Below the pieces are notes generated by a model. It was given only the letters and a program-made list of their open reading frames with translations. It had not been told where the DNA came from and ran no database searches. Shown one piece after another: positions 43,329 through 51,541 of a DNA stretch of 64,000 nt. Position 1 is the stretch's first letter. Every line of letters begins with the position of its first letter. Made by a program: the position numbers and the translations under genes. This stretch comes from Deltaproteobacteria bacterium (GTDB taxonomy: Bacteria > Myxococcota_A > Polyangia > Polyangiales > JADJMO01). The stretch covers positions 1 to 64,000 of the forward strand of contig JACPFM010000001.1 of NCBI GenBank assembly GCA_016182965.1, in the 5' to 3' direction.

Positions 43329-43832
43329 TCAGGCGGACTTCTTGCGGCGGCCGGCCTTCTTGGCGCCCCTCTTGCCGCCGCGCTTGGCGCCGCCACGCTT
43401 GGCCGGCGCCGAGACGGCCGACTCGTCCTTGACGAAGTAGGTGGTGGCGCGCTTCTGACCTTCCTTGCGGAGCGCCCCGCCCTCGACCAGCTGATTGAAG
43501 ACGCGCGGCAGCTCCTTGCGGGGGACGCCGAGCGCCTCGCGGATCGCCTCGGCGCGCATGCCCTCGGGGTTCCCCTTGAGCAGCTCGACGATGCGCGAGC
43601 CGAGCGCCGCGAGATCGCCCTGCGTGCGGCGGCGGCGGCCACCCGCGCCACGACGCGCACCTGCTGCCGCGCGGGTCGGCGCGGCGGCGGCCGGCGCGCT
43701 GACGCGGGCGCGGGCCGGAACGCCCCCGGCGACGCTGGCGATGTCGTCGAGCGACGCGGTGCGGATCGCGCGCAGGACCTGGGTGGCGAATTGCTGGGCG
43801 AGCTCGGCGATGGTGCGCTGGAGATCAGACAT
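43329..43832 (-). CDS. Winged-helix DNA-binding protein with histone H1-like basic tail
   Basis: 167 residues from ATG 43832. An N-terminal helix (MSDLQRTIAELAQQFATQVL) and an Ala/Arg/Gly-rich linker (~45-75) lead to a winged helix-turn-helix (SRIVELLKGNPEGMRAEAIREALGVPRKELPRVFNQLVEGGALRKEG, ~80-130). The C-terminal tail (~140-167) is Lys/Arg/Gly/Ala-rich (KRGGAKRGGKRGAKKAGRRKK), like bacterial histone H1 homologues. It is likely a nucleoid-associated or promoter-binding protein. Similar proteins with this head-and-tail layout occur in myxobacteria. The targets are unknown. Confidence 0.8.
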   Translation of the reverse strand: MSDLQRTIAELAQQFATQVLRAIRTASLDDIASVAGGVPARARVSAPAAAAPTRAAAGARRGAGGRRRRTQGDLAALGSRIVELLKGNPEGMRAEAIREALGVPRKELPRVFNQLVEGGALRKEGQKRATTYFVKDESAVSAPAKRGGAKRGGKRGAKKAGRRKKSA

Positions 43833-43918
43833 GGATTGCACACTAATCACATTCCGGACGCGATTGCCATCTCCGGCGATGCTTTTTCGAATATTCCGGT
43901 TTGCCAAATGGAGAGGAT

Positions 43919-45127
43919 TCACCCGAGGAAGCATTGCCCGAGCCCGCGATACGTGGGCACGCGCTGCACGACGATGTCGCCCTGCACCAGCAGGTAATCG
44001 CGGAAATGCTCGGCCAGCTCCCCCGCCTTGGCGTGCCGGAAGAACACCGGATCGCCCAGGGAAACGTCTGCTCCAGGCGGCAAGCGCAGCGGCGTCTGCA
44101 CCTCGCCTGCCCCCTCGAGCGGCAGCAGGCGCGCTCCCTCGGGGAGCGCCGGAATCGGGAGTCGGTCCGACCCCGCCGCCCCCGAGGCGATGTATCCGCC
44201 GCCCGCGCAGGTGACGATTCCCGGCGCAGGACGACGCACCACCTGCAGCGCGAAATGGGCCGCAGGTCGGAGCGGAACGTCGACGTAATGATCGAAGAGG
44301 TGACCGTCGAGGAGCCCGGAGCCGGCGGTGACCTCGGTGAGCACCGATTCTCGCGCCGACCACTCGATGCTGCCGGTACCCCCGCCGTTGAAGAGCTCGA
44401 TGGCGTGTCCGGCGGCGCGGAGCGCCCGATCGATGTCGGCGCGCGTGCGTTCGAGCGCGACGCGCGCCGCCAGCTTCATCGCACGCTTCAGCGGGCTGCC
44501 CCGATCGCCGACGCCGGCGACGTGCGCCTCGTACCCCATCACCCCGGCGAAGCGCAGGTTCGCGAACCGGCGCACCTGCTCCGCGAGCGCCACCACGTCG
44601 CCGGCGGTGCGCAGCGGACTGCGACGCACGCCGAGGTGGACGCTCTCGACGGGGCGCAGCGAGAGATCGACCTCGATCACGGCGCCGAGGACGACGCCCG
44701 CCCGCGCGCCGGCGGCGTCGAGCGCCTCGAGGTGCTCCGGGCAGTCGCACACCATGCGCACCGGCGTGCGTTTGCCAGCCGCCGCGAGCGCATCGACGCC
44801 CGCGCGCTGCACGGTCGGATACGCCAGGAGCAGGTCGTCGAACCCTTGCTCGGCAAGGAAGAGGGTCTCGGCGGCGCCATAGGTCATCAGGCCGCGCACC
44901 GCGGCGCCGCCCCGCTCCAGCACGCGGCGCAGCAGCGCCGGGACGCGTATCGACTTGGTGGCCGGCCGCAGGGTCTTGCCGTGCGCGCGCACCGGCGAGA
45001 GCAGCCGGTCCAGGTTGTCGTCGAACGCCTCGAGGTCGACGAGGGCGCAGGGGAGGGCCTCCTGCCCGATCGCCGCTCGATATCGAGCAAATCGCGCACG
45101 CGGAGATTCGTCGCGCATCGCCGGCAT
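43919..45127 (-). CDS. PLP-dependent amino acid aldolase/deaminase (alanine-racemase-fold, DSD1-like)
   Basis: 402 residues from ATG 45127; ATG 45118 is an alternative. The N-terminal alanine-racemase barrel carries LRPATKSIRVPALLRRVLERG, where the Lys in ATKS is the PLP Schiff-base residue. The C-terminal D-serine-dehydratase-like domain has GGGYIASGAAGSDR and GDPVFFRHAKAGELAEHF, with the expected metal-binding His/Cys region. Family members are D-threonine aldolases, D-serine dehydratases or amino acid deaminase/aldolases; the substrate cannot be read from the sequence. It is divergently transcribed from the TrmB regulator, which may control it (16-nt gap). Confidence 0.85.
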   Translation of the reverse strand: MPAMRDESPRARFARYRAAIGQEALPCALVDLEAFDDNLDRLLSPVRAHGKTLRPATKSIRVPALLRRVLERGGAAVRGLMTYGAAETLFLAEQGFDDLLLAYPTVQRAGVDALAAAGKRTPVRMVCDCPEHLEALDAAGARAGVVLGAVIEVDLSLRPVESVHLGVRRSPLRTAGDVVALAEQVRRFANLRFAGVMGYEAHVAGVGDRGSPLKRAMKLAARVALERTRADIDRALRAAGHAIELFNGGGTGSIEWSARESVLTEVTAGSGLLDGHLFDHYVDVPLRPAAHFALQVVRRPAPGIVTCAGGGYIASGAAGSDRLPIPALPEGARLLPLEGAGEVQTPLRLPPGADVSLGDPVFFRHAKAGELAEHFRDYLLVQGDIVVQRVPTYRGLGQCFLG

Positions 45128-45143
45128 TGTAGACTGCCCCCGC

Positions 45144-45980
45144 GTGTCCATTGCAGCGCTGATCCCCCCCCTCGAGGCCCTCGGCTTCACCCTCAACGAA
45201 GCCCGTGCCTATGCGGCGCTGCTGCAACGCGGCGCCTCGACCGGCTACGAGGTCGGGCAGCACGCGGGGATCCCGCGCTCCGCCGTGTACGGCGTGCTCC
45301 GCAAGCTGGTGCAGACGGGCGCCGCGCGCTCGATGGCCGGGCGCGACGGCGAGCCGGAGCGGTTCGTCGCGACGCCGCCCGAGGGCCTGATCGCCCTCCT
45401 CAAGAAGCGCTTCGACTCGAACACCGACGCGCTCGAGGAGGCGGCCACCCGCGTCGACACCACGCCCGACGCGCCCGACGTCTACGGCGTGCGAGGGTAC
45501 CTGCGCGTGATGGAGGAGGCCGAGCGCCTGATCACCACCGCGCGCACCCAGCTCGTGGTCAGCGGCTGGCCGCGCGAGCTCGCGCAGCTCGCGCAGGAGC
45601 TGAAGAAGGCGCACAAGCGCAAGGTCTTCCTCGTGCTGTTCTCGCACGCCGCGCTCCCCGACGACCTGCCGGGCAGCGTGTTCAGCTACGGGCTCGACGA
45701 GTCCGATCTGGAGTCGTTCTGGAAGCACCGCCTGGTGGTGGTCGCAGACGACGCGCGCACGCTGGTCGGCGCGACGGAGCAGGGCGTGCACGACGGCGCG
45801 GTGATCAGCGCCACCGCCGCCATCGCGGAGCTCGCGACCAGCCAGATCGCGCTCGACATCACGCTGTTGGCCCAGCGCACGCGGCAGGACGTCGAGCCGG
45901 TCATGGCGAAGATGCTCGGCGCCCGCGTCGGTAGCCTCGACGCGCTGCTCACGCGCAAGCTGCCCAAGAAGCGCGGCTGA
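45144..45980 (+). CDS. TrmB-family transcriptional regulator
   Basis: 278 residues from GTG 45144. N-terminal winged helix of the TrmB type: LEALGFTLNEARAYAALLQRGASTGYEVGQHAGIPRSAVYGVLRKLVQTGAARSM. A short coiled coil (~85-110) and an effector-like domain (~115-265, LRVMEEAERLITTARTQLVVSGWPRELAQLAQEL) follow. TrmB proteins often bind sugars or other small ligands and repress transport or metabolism genes. Its start lies 16 nt from the divergent PLP enzyme, so the two very probably share a promoter region. TrmB proteins are archaea-dominated but known in bacteria. Confidence 0.85.
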   Translation: MSIAALIPPLEALGFTLNEARAYAALLQRGASTGYEVGQHAGIPRSAVYGVLRKLVQTGAARSMAGRDGEPERFVATPPEGLIALLKKRFDSNTDALEEAATRVDTTPDAPDVYGVRGYLRVMEEAERLITTARTQLVVSGWPRELAQLAQELKKAHKRKVFLVLFSHAALPDDLPGSVFSYGLDESDLESFWKHRLVVVADDARTLVGATEQGVHDGAVISATAAIAELATSQIALDITLLAQRTRQDVEPVMAKMLGARVGSLDALLTRKLPKKRG

Positions 45981-46055
45981 CGTTGCGGCGTCGCGCGATT
46001 TGCGCGTGCTCGCGTGAATCCGACGAGATGCCTCGAGCTGGCGAATTCTCGGGCC

Positions 46056-46664
46056 TCAGCGCCGCAAGCCCGTGAGCAGCGGGCGCACGATCTCGACGTA
46101 GTACGCCTCGGCGCGGGTGGCGGAGCGCACGATGATCTTGCGGTGGAGGACGAGCGACGCGAAGCCGTGGGCGCTCGTCCACAGCGCGGTGGCGAGATCG
46201 CGGCTGACGCCTTCGATCAGCTCGCCGTCGCGCTGACCGGCCTCGATCGCGTCGAGCAGGATGCGGAACGCGCGCTGCGTCTCGGCCTCGAGCGAGGGGA
46301 AGCGGCGGTCGTAGTTGAGCCGCGGCCCGAACATCACGCGGAAGCGCGCCGGCTCGCGGAAGGCGAAGCGGACGTAGGCGCGACCGATCGACGTGAGCTT
46401 CTCGAGCGCGTCGCCCTCGCTATGGGCCGCGTCGCGCAGATCGTCGGAGAGCGTGCGGAATCCGTCTTCGGCGATGGTCGCGAGCAGCGCGCGCTTGTCG
46501 GCGAAGTGACGGTACGCCGCCGCGTGCGTCACCCCCGCCACGCGCGCCGCCTCGCGCAGCGTGAACGCCTCGACCCCTTCGCGCCCGATGTGTTGCAGGG
46601 CCGCGTCGACCAACGCGCGCGCGAGGTCTCCGTGGTGATAGGCGCGCTTCTTCGCGACGGGCAT
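46056..46664 (-). CDS. TetR/AcrR family transcriptional regulator
   Basis: 202 residues from ATG 46664. The helix-turn-helix is LVDAALQHIGREGVEAFTLREAARVAGVTHAAAYRHFADKRALLATIAEDGF, a textbook TetR N-terminus. The ligand domain (~65-200) contains YVRFAFREPARFRVMFGPRLNYDRRF, matching the WHG-type C-terminal domain seen in several TetR regulators (TetR_C_33-like, inferred). The frame from ATG 46709 adds 15 residues unlike the family. The regulated genes are unknown; the nearest candidate is the adjacent secreted esterase. Confidence 0.9.
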   Translation of the reverse strand: MPVAKKRAYHHGDLARALVDAALQHIGREGVEAFTLREAARVAGVTHAAAYRHFADKRALLATIAEDGFRTLSDDLRDAAHSEGDALEKLTSIGRAYVRFAFREPARFRVMFGPRLNYDRRFPSLEAETQRAFRILLDAIEAGQRDGELIEGVSRDLATALWTSAHGFASLVLHRKIIVRSATRAEAYYVEIVRPLLTGLRR

Positions 46665-46811
46665 GAGCGGTCTCGACGGCAGGCGAGCGAGCCAGGCCGC
46701 CCGATTCACCGCACGCCCGCAGCGTAGGCGAAAGTCGGCTCCGATGGGCGCTCCATCGAGGGCCTGGGCACGGAACCGGCGCCGCTCGCGAACGGCGACG
46801 CCGCGCGGCGC

Positions 46812-47774
46812 TCAACGATGCTGGGCCGAGAGAAACCTCCAGGTCTCGTCGGCGAACGCGTCGCGCAGCGGCGGCGGGACGTGCCCGGAGCCCCGCAGCG
46901 TCCAGAGCTCTACGGGCGCCTTGCAGCCGCCGTGTCGCGCGATCGTCGTCTCGTCGCCCGGCACGGTGCGATCGAGATCGAGCGTCGCGTCCTCGACGAG
47001 CGGGCCGGTGCAGCCGGCGATCTTCGCGAACGACGCGACGATCGCCCTCGCCGACAGATGCCCGCCCTTCGCGTTGGGGTGGATGCCCTTGGCGAGCCCG
47101 CCGCCCTCGTACGGGACCATGCGATCGGCGGTGCCGTGCAGGTGTCGAACGGCGAACGGGAGCTTGGGCGCGCACGCCGGCGCGTCGAACCACGGCGCGG
47201 CGAAGGTCACCACCGCCGCGACACGGTCCGACGCGTCGCAGGCGAGCCGCAGCGCCATCGCGCCGCCGTTGGAGAGCCCGACGGCGTACACGCGCGCGCG
47301 ATCGACGGGGTGGCGCGCGGCGACGTCGTCGATCAGCGACGTCAGGTAGCGGACGTCGTCGACGCGCGTTCCCTCGAAATCGCAGCAGCGTTCGGTCGCG
47401 TTCCAGAAGCGTCGACCGGTGGAGTCGAGCGTGCCATCCGGCGCGACGAGGTGGACGCCCTCGAAACGCGACAGGCCGAACCAGTCGAGCTGCGAAGCGC
47501 CATCGCCGCCGTAGCCGTGTAGGACGAGCACGAGCGGCGCGGCCGTCGTGCCGCGCGCCGGCCGGAACGCGCGCACGGGACGGTCGCCGCCGAGCGCTCG
47601 CGCGGGGGTCTGTCGTGTTGCCGGTGGTTCATCGGTCGAAGCGCTGCGACACGCGCAGGCGAGCGCGGCGAACACGATGACGCACACGATGACGCACCGG
47701 AGCGATGCGTCACTGCGCGCGGCGCGCGACGACTTGGTCGACGTGGCCCCGAAGGTGCATTCATTCGTCGTCAT
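46812..47774 (-). CDS. Secreted alpha/beta-hydrolase esterase (PHB depolymerase/LpqC-like)
   Basis: 320 residues from ATG 47774. An N-terminal positively charged region and hydrophobic segment (CVIVCVIVFAALACAC) suggest export with a possible lipobox. The hydrolase domain shows VLVLHGYGGDGASQLDW, FWNATERCCDFEGTRVDDVRYL, VYAVGLSNGGAMALRLAC (nucleophile in GxSxG) and the family His near GSGHVPPP. This is the esterase/PHB-depolymerase-like LpqC group, often acting on feruloyl or polyester substrates. GTG 47687 is a weaker alternative start. Its ATG shares CATG with the divergent DUF2188 gene. Confidence 0.85.
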   Translation of the reverse strand: MTTNECTFGATSTKSSRAARSDASLRCVIVCVIVFAALACACRSASTDEPPATRQTPARALGGDRPVRAFRPARGTTAAPLVLVLHGYGGDGASQLDWFGLSRFEGVHLVAPDGTLDSTGRRFWNATERCCDFEGTRVDDVRYLTSLIDDVAARHPVDRARVYAVGLSNGGAMALRLACDASDRVAAVVTFAAPWFDAPACAPKLPFAVRHLHGTADRMVPYEGGGLAKGIHPNAKGGHLSARAIVASFAKIAGCTGPLVEDATLDLDRTVPGDETTIARHGGCKAPVELWTLRGSGHVPPPLRDAFADETWRFLSAQHR

Positions 47775-47994
47775 GGAGCTGACTACCTATCGAGTGCGCC
47801 CTCTCGTTCGCGGCTGGAAGGTCGAGGCGAACGACGCGAACGTTCCCTCCACCGTGCGGGAGAGCAAGTCGGATGCGATGCATCTGGCGCATTCGCGGGC
47901 GCGCGGCACGCCTCACCAGATCGTCGTCCTCGACGAGAACGGGACGATCGAGAGCGTGTTCCCGCCGGTCGACGACCAACCCGAAGGCGCGTAG
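47773..47994 (+). CDS. DUF2188-like small protein
   Basis: 73 residues from ATG 47773. The body TTYRVRPLVRGWKVEANDANVPSTVRESKSDAMHLAHSRARGTPHQIVVLDENGTIESVF matches the DUF2188 pattern (xVxPxxxGWxVxxxxxxxxSxxxxTKxEAxxxAxxxAxxxxxxxVxIxxxDGxIxxxxTY). The function is unknown; such proteins are frequent in bacteria with stress or phage-related contexts. Its start codon overlaps head-on with that of the esterase gene (CATG 47772-47775). Confidence 0.7.
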   Translation: MELTTYRVRPLVRGWKVEANDANVPSTVRESKSDAMHLAHSRARGTPHQIVVLDENGTIESVFPPVDDQPEGA

Positions 47995-48129
47995 GCCCCT
48001 TCGCGGCCTGCCACGAGTGCGCTCGCTCGCGAGGCGCTTGCCCGTTCGCGGGGCGGCGCCTCTCGCCGTTCACAGCCGCGCGGGCAGGGCCGATTTTCAA
48101 CCGGGCGCGTCCGGAGTAGGAGCGCCCCG

Positions 48130-48570
48130 ATGCCGACCCTGACCGAGATCCTCACCGAAGAATCCAGGAAGACCGCAGTCGTCGACGATTGCTGCAAGCT
48201 GATCGACGAGGAGGTCGCCGACAAGAGCGGCCTGTCGGGCCTCGCGATCAAGGCGGGCTACGGCGCGGTGAAGGGCATCAAGCCGGGGTTCATCCGGCAC
48301 GTGGTGAGCGATCTGCTCCCCGAGTTCGCCAAGGCGCTCGAGCCCTTCCACAACGAGGCGGCCGCCGCCTCGAAGCCGGTGTCGGCGCACTTCGTCGCCA
48401 ACTCGGCGCGCGTCGCCGACTCCCTCCTCGGCATCACCGACGAGAAGGCGAAGCACGCGAAGAGCGGCGTGGTGAAGGGCACGTACGAGAAGCTCCGCCC
48501 CACCGCCAAGAAGCACGTCGAGCAGGCGGTTCCCCGCCTCGGTCGCCTGATCGAGAAGCACGCCGGCTGA
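48130..48570 (+). CDS. Small conserved protein (DUF6918-like), unknown function
   Basis: 146 residues. It opens MPTLTEILTEESRKTAVVDDCCKLIDEEVADKSGLSG and contains AIKAGYGAVKGIKPGFIRHVVSDLLPEFAKALEP. I recognise this as a short helical family found in actinobacteria and myxobacteria (DUF6918-like); the assignment is from memory. No signal peptide. No catalytic motif. It ends in a Lys/Arg-rich helix. It is convergent with modC, with a hairpin between the two stop codons. Confidence 0.7.
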   Translation: MPTLTEILTEESRKTAVVDDCCKLIDEEVADKSGLSGLAIKAGYGAVKGIKPGFIRHVVSDLLPEFAKALEPFHNEAAAASKPVSAHFVANSARVADSLLGITDEKAKHAKSGVVKGTYEKLRPTAKKHVEQAVPRLGRLIEKHAG

Positions 48571-48581
48571 GATTCGAACCC

Positions 48582-48606
48582 CCGGATTGAAGTCACTTCA
48601 GTCCGG
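48582..48606. terminator. Hairpin between convergent genes
   Basis: 48582-48592 pairs with 48596-48606 (11 bp including one G-U wobble, loop TCA), located 11 nt after the stop codon of the plus-strand gene and 17 nt from modC's stop. It is a candidate bidirectional terminator without a clear T-run. Confidence 0.6.
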
Positions 48607-48623
48607 CGGAGTCCTCTTCAGGT

Positions 48624-49646
48624 TCACGCGACGCGCCTCAGCGCGTGGGTCTTCATCACCAGGTACACCTCCACGCCGACGGCCAGCGCGAGCTCGTCGA
48701 CCGCCGTGTCGGTCAGCTTCGCGCGCAGCTCGGTGCCGAGGGCGGACACCCGGACGATCGCGTCGCGATCGACGGCGTCGACCGCGAGCACGCGCGCCTC
48801 GACGACGTTGCGCGCGGAGATGCCCACCGGGCGCTGGGTCGCGACGATCAGCTCGTCGGCGGAGATGGCGTACGTCGCGCGGCCGAGCGGGTCGGTGCGC
48901 GGCACCGCGAGCCTTGCCCCGCCCGTCAACGTCAGCGTGCCCTCGGGGTGGACCTCGCCGAGCAGCACGTTGTCGAGCGCGAGATCGGGGATCGCCGAGT
49001 ACGCCGCGGCGATCGCCTCGGCGATCGGTCCGACCGCGTGCACGCGCCCGGCGCGCAGGATCAGGGCGTGCGTCGCCAGCGCGCTCGCCTCGCCGAGATC
49101 GTGGGTGACGTGGATGATCGGCACGCCCGACGCCTCGCGGACCCGCAGCAGCCACGGGAGGATGCGCGCGCGGTGCTCGAAGTCGACCGCGGCGAGCGGC
49201 TCGTCGAGCAGGAGCACGCGCGGAGCGGCGGCGAGCGCGCGGGCGAGCGCGACGCGCTGACGCTCGCCGCCGGAGAGCGTCTCGGGCATCCGCCGGAGCA
49301 ACGGTCCGAGCTCGAGGGTCTCGATGGCGTCGTGCTGCTGCCGCTCGTGCCCGCGTGCGCCGAACGCGACGTTCGCCGCCACGTCGAGGTGGGGGAACAG
49401 CGCGACCTCCTGCGGCACCCATCCGACGCGCCGCCGCTCGGGCGGGAGATCGAGATCGAGATCGCGCAGCCGCTCGCCGCCGATCGTGATGGTCCCGAAG
49501 GCGCGGCGCAGCCCGGCGATCGCCTCGAGCAGCGTGCTCTTGCCGCTGCCCGACGGGCCGAGCACCGCCAGCACGTCGGCGTCGACACGCGCGCGCACCT
49601 CGAGGCGGAAGGCGCCCGCGTCGACCCGCATGTCGAGATCGATCAT
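48624..49646 (-). CDS. modC: Molybdate ABC transporter ATP-binding protein ModC
   Basis: 340 residues from ATG 49646. Walker A GPSGSGKST, signature LSGGERQRV, Walker B LLLDEPLAAVD and switch His in HVTHDLG are all present in the first ~220 residues. The C-terminus carries a TOBE/molybdopterin-binding type extension (SADELIVATQRPVGISARNVVEARVLAVD), the molybdate-sensing domain of ModC. It energises molybdate uptake through ModB. The start overlaps the modB stop codon by ATGA, indicating translational coupling. No ModE regulator is present locally. Confidence 0.95.
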   Translation of the reverse strand: MIDLDMRVDAGAFRLEVRARVDADVLAVLGPSGSGKSTLLEAIAGLRRAFGTITIGGERLRDLDLDLPPERRRVGWVPQEVALFPHLDVAANVAFGARGHERQQHDAIETLELGPLLRRMPETLSGGERQRVALARALAAAPRVLLLDEPLAAVDFEHRARILPWLLRVREASGVPIIHVTHDLGEASALATHALILRAGRVHAVGPIAEAIAAAYSAIPDLALDNVLLGEVHPEGTLTLTGGARLAVPRTDPLGRATYAISADELIVATQRPVGISARNVVEARVLAVDAVDRDAIVRVSALGTELRAKLTDTAVDELALAVGVEVYLVMKTHALRRVA

Positions 49647-50305
49647 CGCGCCCTCTTGCGGGTGAGCAGCTCGGTGGCCCACACCGCGACGAACGCGATC
49701 ACCACGATGACCAGGACCAGGCGCATCGCCCCCGGATCGTCGCCGAGCTGCGTGCGGTGGAAGATGGCGAGCGAGAGCGTCTGCGTCTCGCCCGGGATGT
49801 TGCCGGCCACCAGGATCGTCGCCCCGAACTCGCCGAGCCCGCGCGAGAAGGCGAGCAGGAGCCCGGCGACGATCCCGCGGCGCGCGAGGGGCAGCGCGAC
49901 GCGCCGAAACGCGCTGAAGCGCGTCGCGCCGAGCGTGCGCGCGACGTCGAGCAGGCGAGGATCGACCTCCTCGAACGCCGTGCGCGCCGAGCGCACGAGC
50001 AGGGGGAATGCCATCACCGTGGTGGCGACGATCACGCCTCGGTAGGTGAAGACCACGGGCGCCCCGACGGCGGCGAGCGCGCGGCCGATCGCGCCGTTGG
50101 GCCGGAACACCTGGAGGAGCAGGAGGCCGACCGCCGTCGGGGGCAGCACCAGGGGGAGCGAGAGGAGCGTCTCGATCGCGCCGCGCGATTTGCCGCGATG
50201 GCGCGCCAGCAGGTACCCGGCGGCCACTCCCGGCACGGCGATGAGCAGCGTGGCGGCGGCCGCGGACGCCAGCGTGAACGCGACGATGCCTGCGTCGTCG
50301 ATCAT
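49643..50305 (-). CDS. modB: Molybdate ABC transporter permease ModB
   Basis: 220 residues, polytopic membrane protein with about five transmembrane helices. The binding-protein-dependent transport domain has its EAA loop at FEEVDPRLLDVARTLGATRFSAFRRVALPLARRGIVAG. It starts at ATG 50305, overlapping the modA stop codon, and ends overlapping the modC start. The product forms the inner-membrane channel with ModC. Tight overlaps on both sides mark a three-gene operon, modA-modB-modC. Confidence 0.95.
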   Translation of the reverse strand: MIDDAGIVAFTLASAAAATLLIAVPGVAAGYLLARHRGKSRGAIETLLSLPLVLPPTAVGLLLLQVFRPNGAIGRALAAVGAPVVFTYRGVIVATTVMAFPLLVRSARTAFEEVDPRLLDVARTLGATRFSAFRRVALPLARRGIVAGLLLAFSRGLGEFGATILVAGNIPGETQTLSLAIFHRTQLGDDPGAMRLVLVIVVIAFVAVWATELLTRKRAR

Positions 50306-51036
50306 GCGAAGCCGAGCTTGTCGAAGACCGCCCGGCCCGCGCTGCTCGCGAGGTGCTCGACGAAGGCGTGCGCGTCGTCGCGCTTGCCGCGCGCGAGCAC
50401 CGCGACCGGGTAGACGATGCGTGGCTGATCGGCGGGCTCGAACGCCACGCGCGACGCGCGCGCGAGGCTCGCATCGGTGCGGAAGACGACGGCGGCGTCG
50501 ACCGCGCCGGCGTCGACCGCGGCGAGCGCGGCCCGCACGTCGAGGGTGGGCACCACCTTGGGCGCGACGGCGGCCCACGTCCCTGCGGCCTCGAGCCAGG
50601 CCTTGGCGTGGGCGCCCGCGGCGACCGAGGCCGGATCGCCGAGAGCGATCTTCCCGAGGCCCGCGAGGTCCTGCGGCGTCGCGACCGTGCGCGTCGACGT
50701 GCGCGGCACGACGACGACCAGCTTGTTGCGCAGCAGATCGCGCCGTGACGCGACGAGGCCGGCGCGCTCGAGCCGGTCGACCTTGGCCTCGTCGGCCGAG
50801 AGGAACACGTCGGCAGGCGCGCCCGCCTCGATCTGGCGCGCCAGATCTCCCGAGCCGCCCCAGGAGAATCGGACCTCGATGCGGCGCGCCGCCTCGAACG
50901 ACGAGCCGAGCTCCGTCAGCGCCTCGTGGGTGCTCGCAGCCGCGAACACCAGGATCGACCGTCCCTCCGAGCGACGACACGCAGCGGTGGCCACCGCCGC
51001 GACGCCGAACAGGAATCCGCGACGGGACGCGTCCAT
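50302..51036 (-). CDS. modA: Molybdate-binding protein ModA
   Basis: 244 residues from ATG 51036. N-terminus MDASRRGFLFGVAAVATAAC has an RRGFLF sequence resembling a twin-arginine signal followed by a lipobox-like TAAC. The periplasmic binding fold shows ILVFAAASTHEALTELGSSFE, FSWGGSGDLARQIEAGAPADVFLSADEAKVDRLERAGLV and AVDAAVVFRTDA, the typical ModA oxyanion-site segments. It captures molybdate (or tungstate) for ModBC. Unusually for many ModA proteins it may be lipid-anchored, or exported folded through Tat (inference). Confidence 0.95.
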   Translation of the reverse strand: MDASRRGFLFGVAAVATAACRRSEGRSILVFAAASTHEALTELGSSFEAARRIEVRFSWGGSGDLARQIEAGAPADVFLSADEAKVDRLERAGLVASRRDLLRNKLVVVVPRTSTRTVATPQDLAGLGKIALGDPASVAAGAHAKAWLEAAGTWAAVAPKVVPTLDVRAALAAVDAGAVDAAVVFRTDASLARASRVAFEPADQPRIVYPVAVLARGKRDDAHAFVEHLASSAGRAVFDKLGFA

Positions 51037-51116
51037 GGGCGCGCAAGGGTACACCGGTCGCCGAGCGAGCGGCGCGCCGTCGCCCCTCGTGCTCGTCAGA
51101 CTGGTAGGCTCGCGAC

Positions 51117-51524
51117 ATGGTGCGCCCGATCGTCCTCGCGTTCGTACTCGTCGCCCTCGGCTGCAACAAGGAGAAGGGTGCCGACTGTCAGAAGCTCTTG
51201 CAGGTCGCCGGTCCTCAGCACGCGAGCCTGAGGGAGGCGTTCGGCCGAAGCGATCAGCAGCCCTCCGATCTCGAGGCGCAGGCCGTCGCGTTCGAGAAGG
51301 GCGCCGCCGACCTCGAGGCGCTCGACGTCAAGGACGAGTCGGTCAAGGCGATCGCCACCGAGTACGCCGGCGTGCTGAAGCAAGCGGCGCAGGTCCGCCG
51401 CGACATGGCCGCGTCGGCGGGTGCGCTCGATCCGGCCGCGGCCGCGAAGGCGCAGGCGGGGGCGACCTCGCTCATCGTCGAGGAGACCCGCGTCAAGGCG
51501 AAGATCGACACGACCTGCCGTTGA
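51117..51524 (+). CDS. Small lipoprotein, unknown function
   Basis: 135 residues. Signal MVRPIVLAFVLVALGCNKEKG with lipobox ALGC (Cys16). The mature part is helical, charged, with a Cys pair near the ends (DCQKLL at ~23 and TTCR at the C-terminus), Ala/Lys-rich and coiled-coil-like. No known domain; similar small lipoproteins are common in myxobacterial genomes. It is followed 17 nt later by the CAP-domain lipoprotein gene, so the two may be co-transcribed. Confidence 0.75.
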   Translation: MVRPIVLAFVLVALGCNKEKGADCQKLLQVAGPQHASLREAFGRSDQQPSDLEAQAVAFEKGAADLEALDVKDESVKAIATEYAGVLKQAAQVRRDMAASAGALDPAAAAKAQAGATSLIVEETRVKAKIDTTCR

Positions 51525-51541
51525 TCGATACGCTGCGGTCG

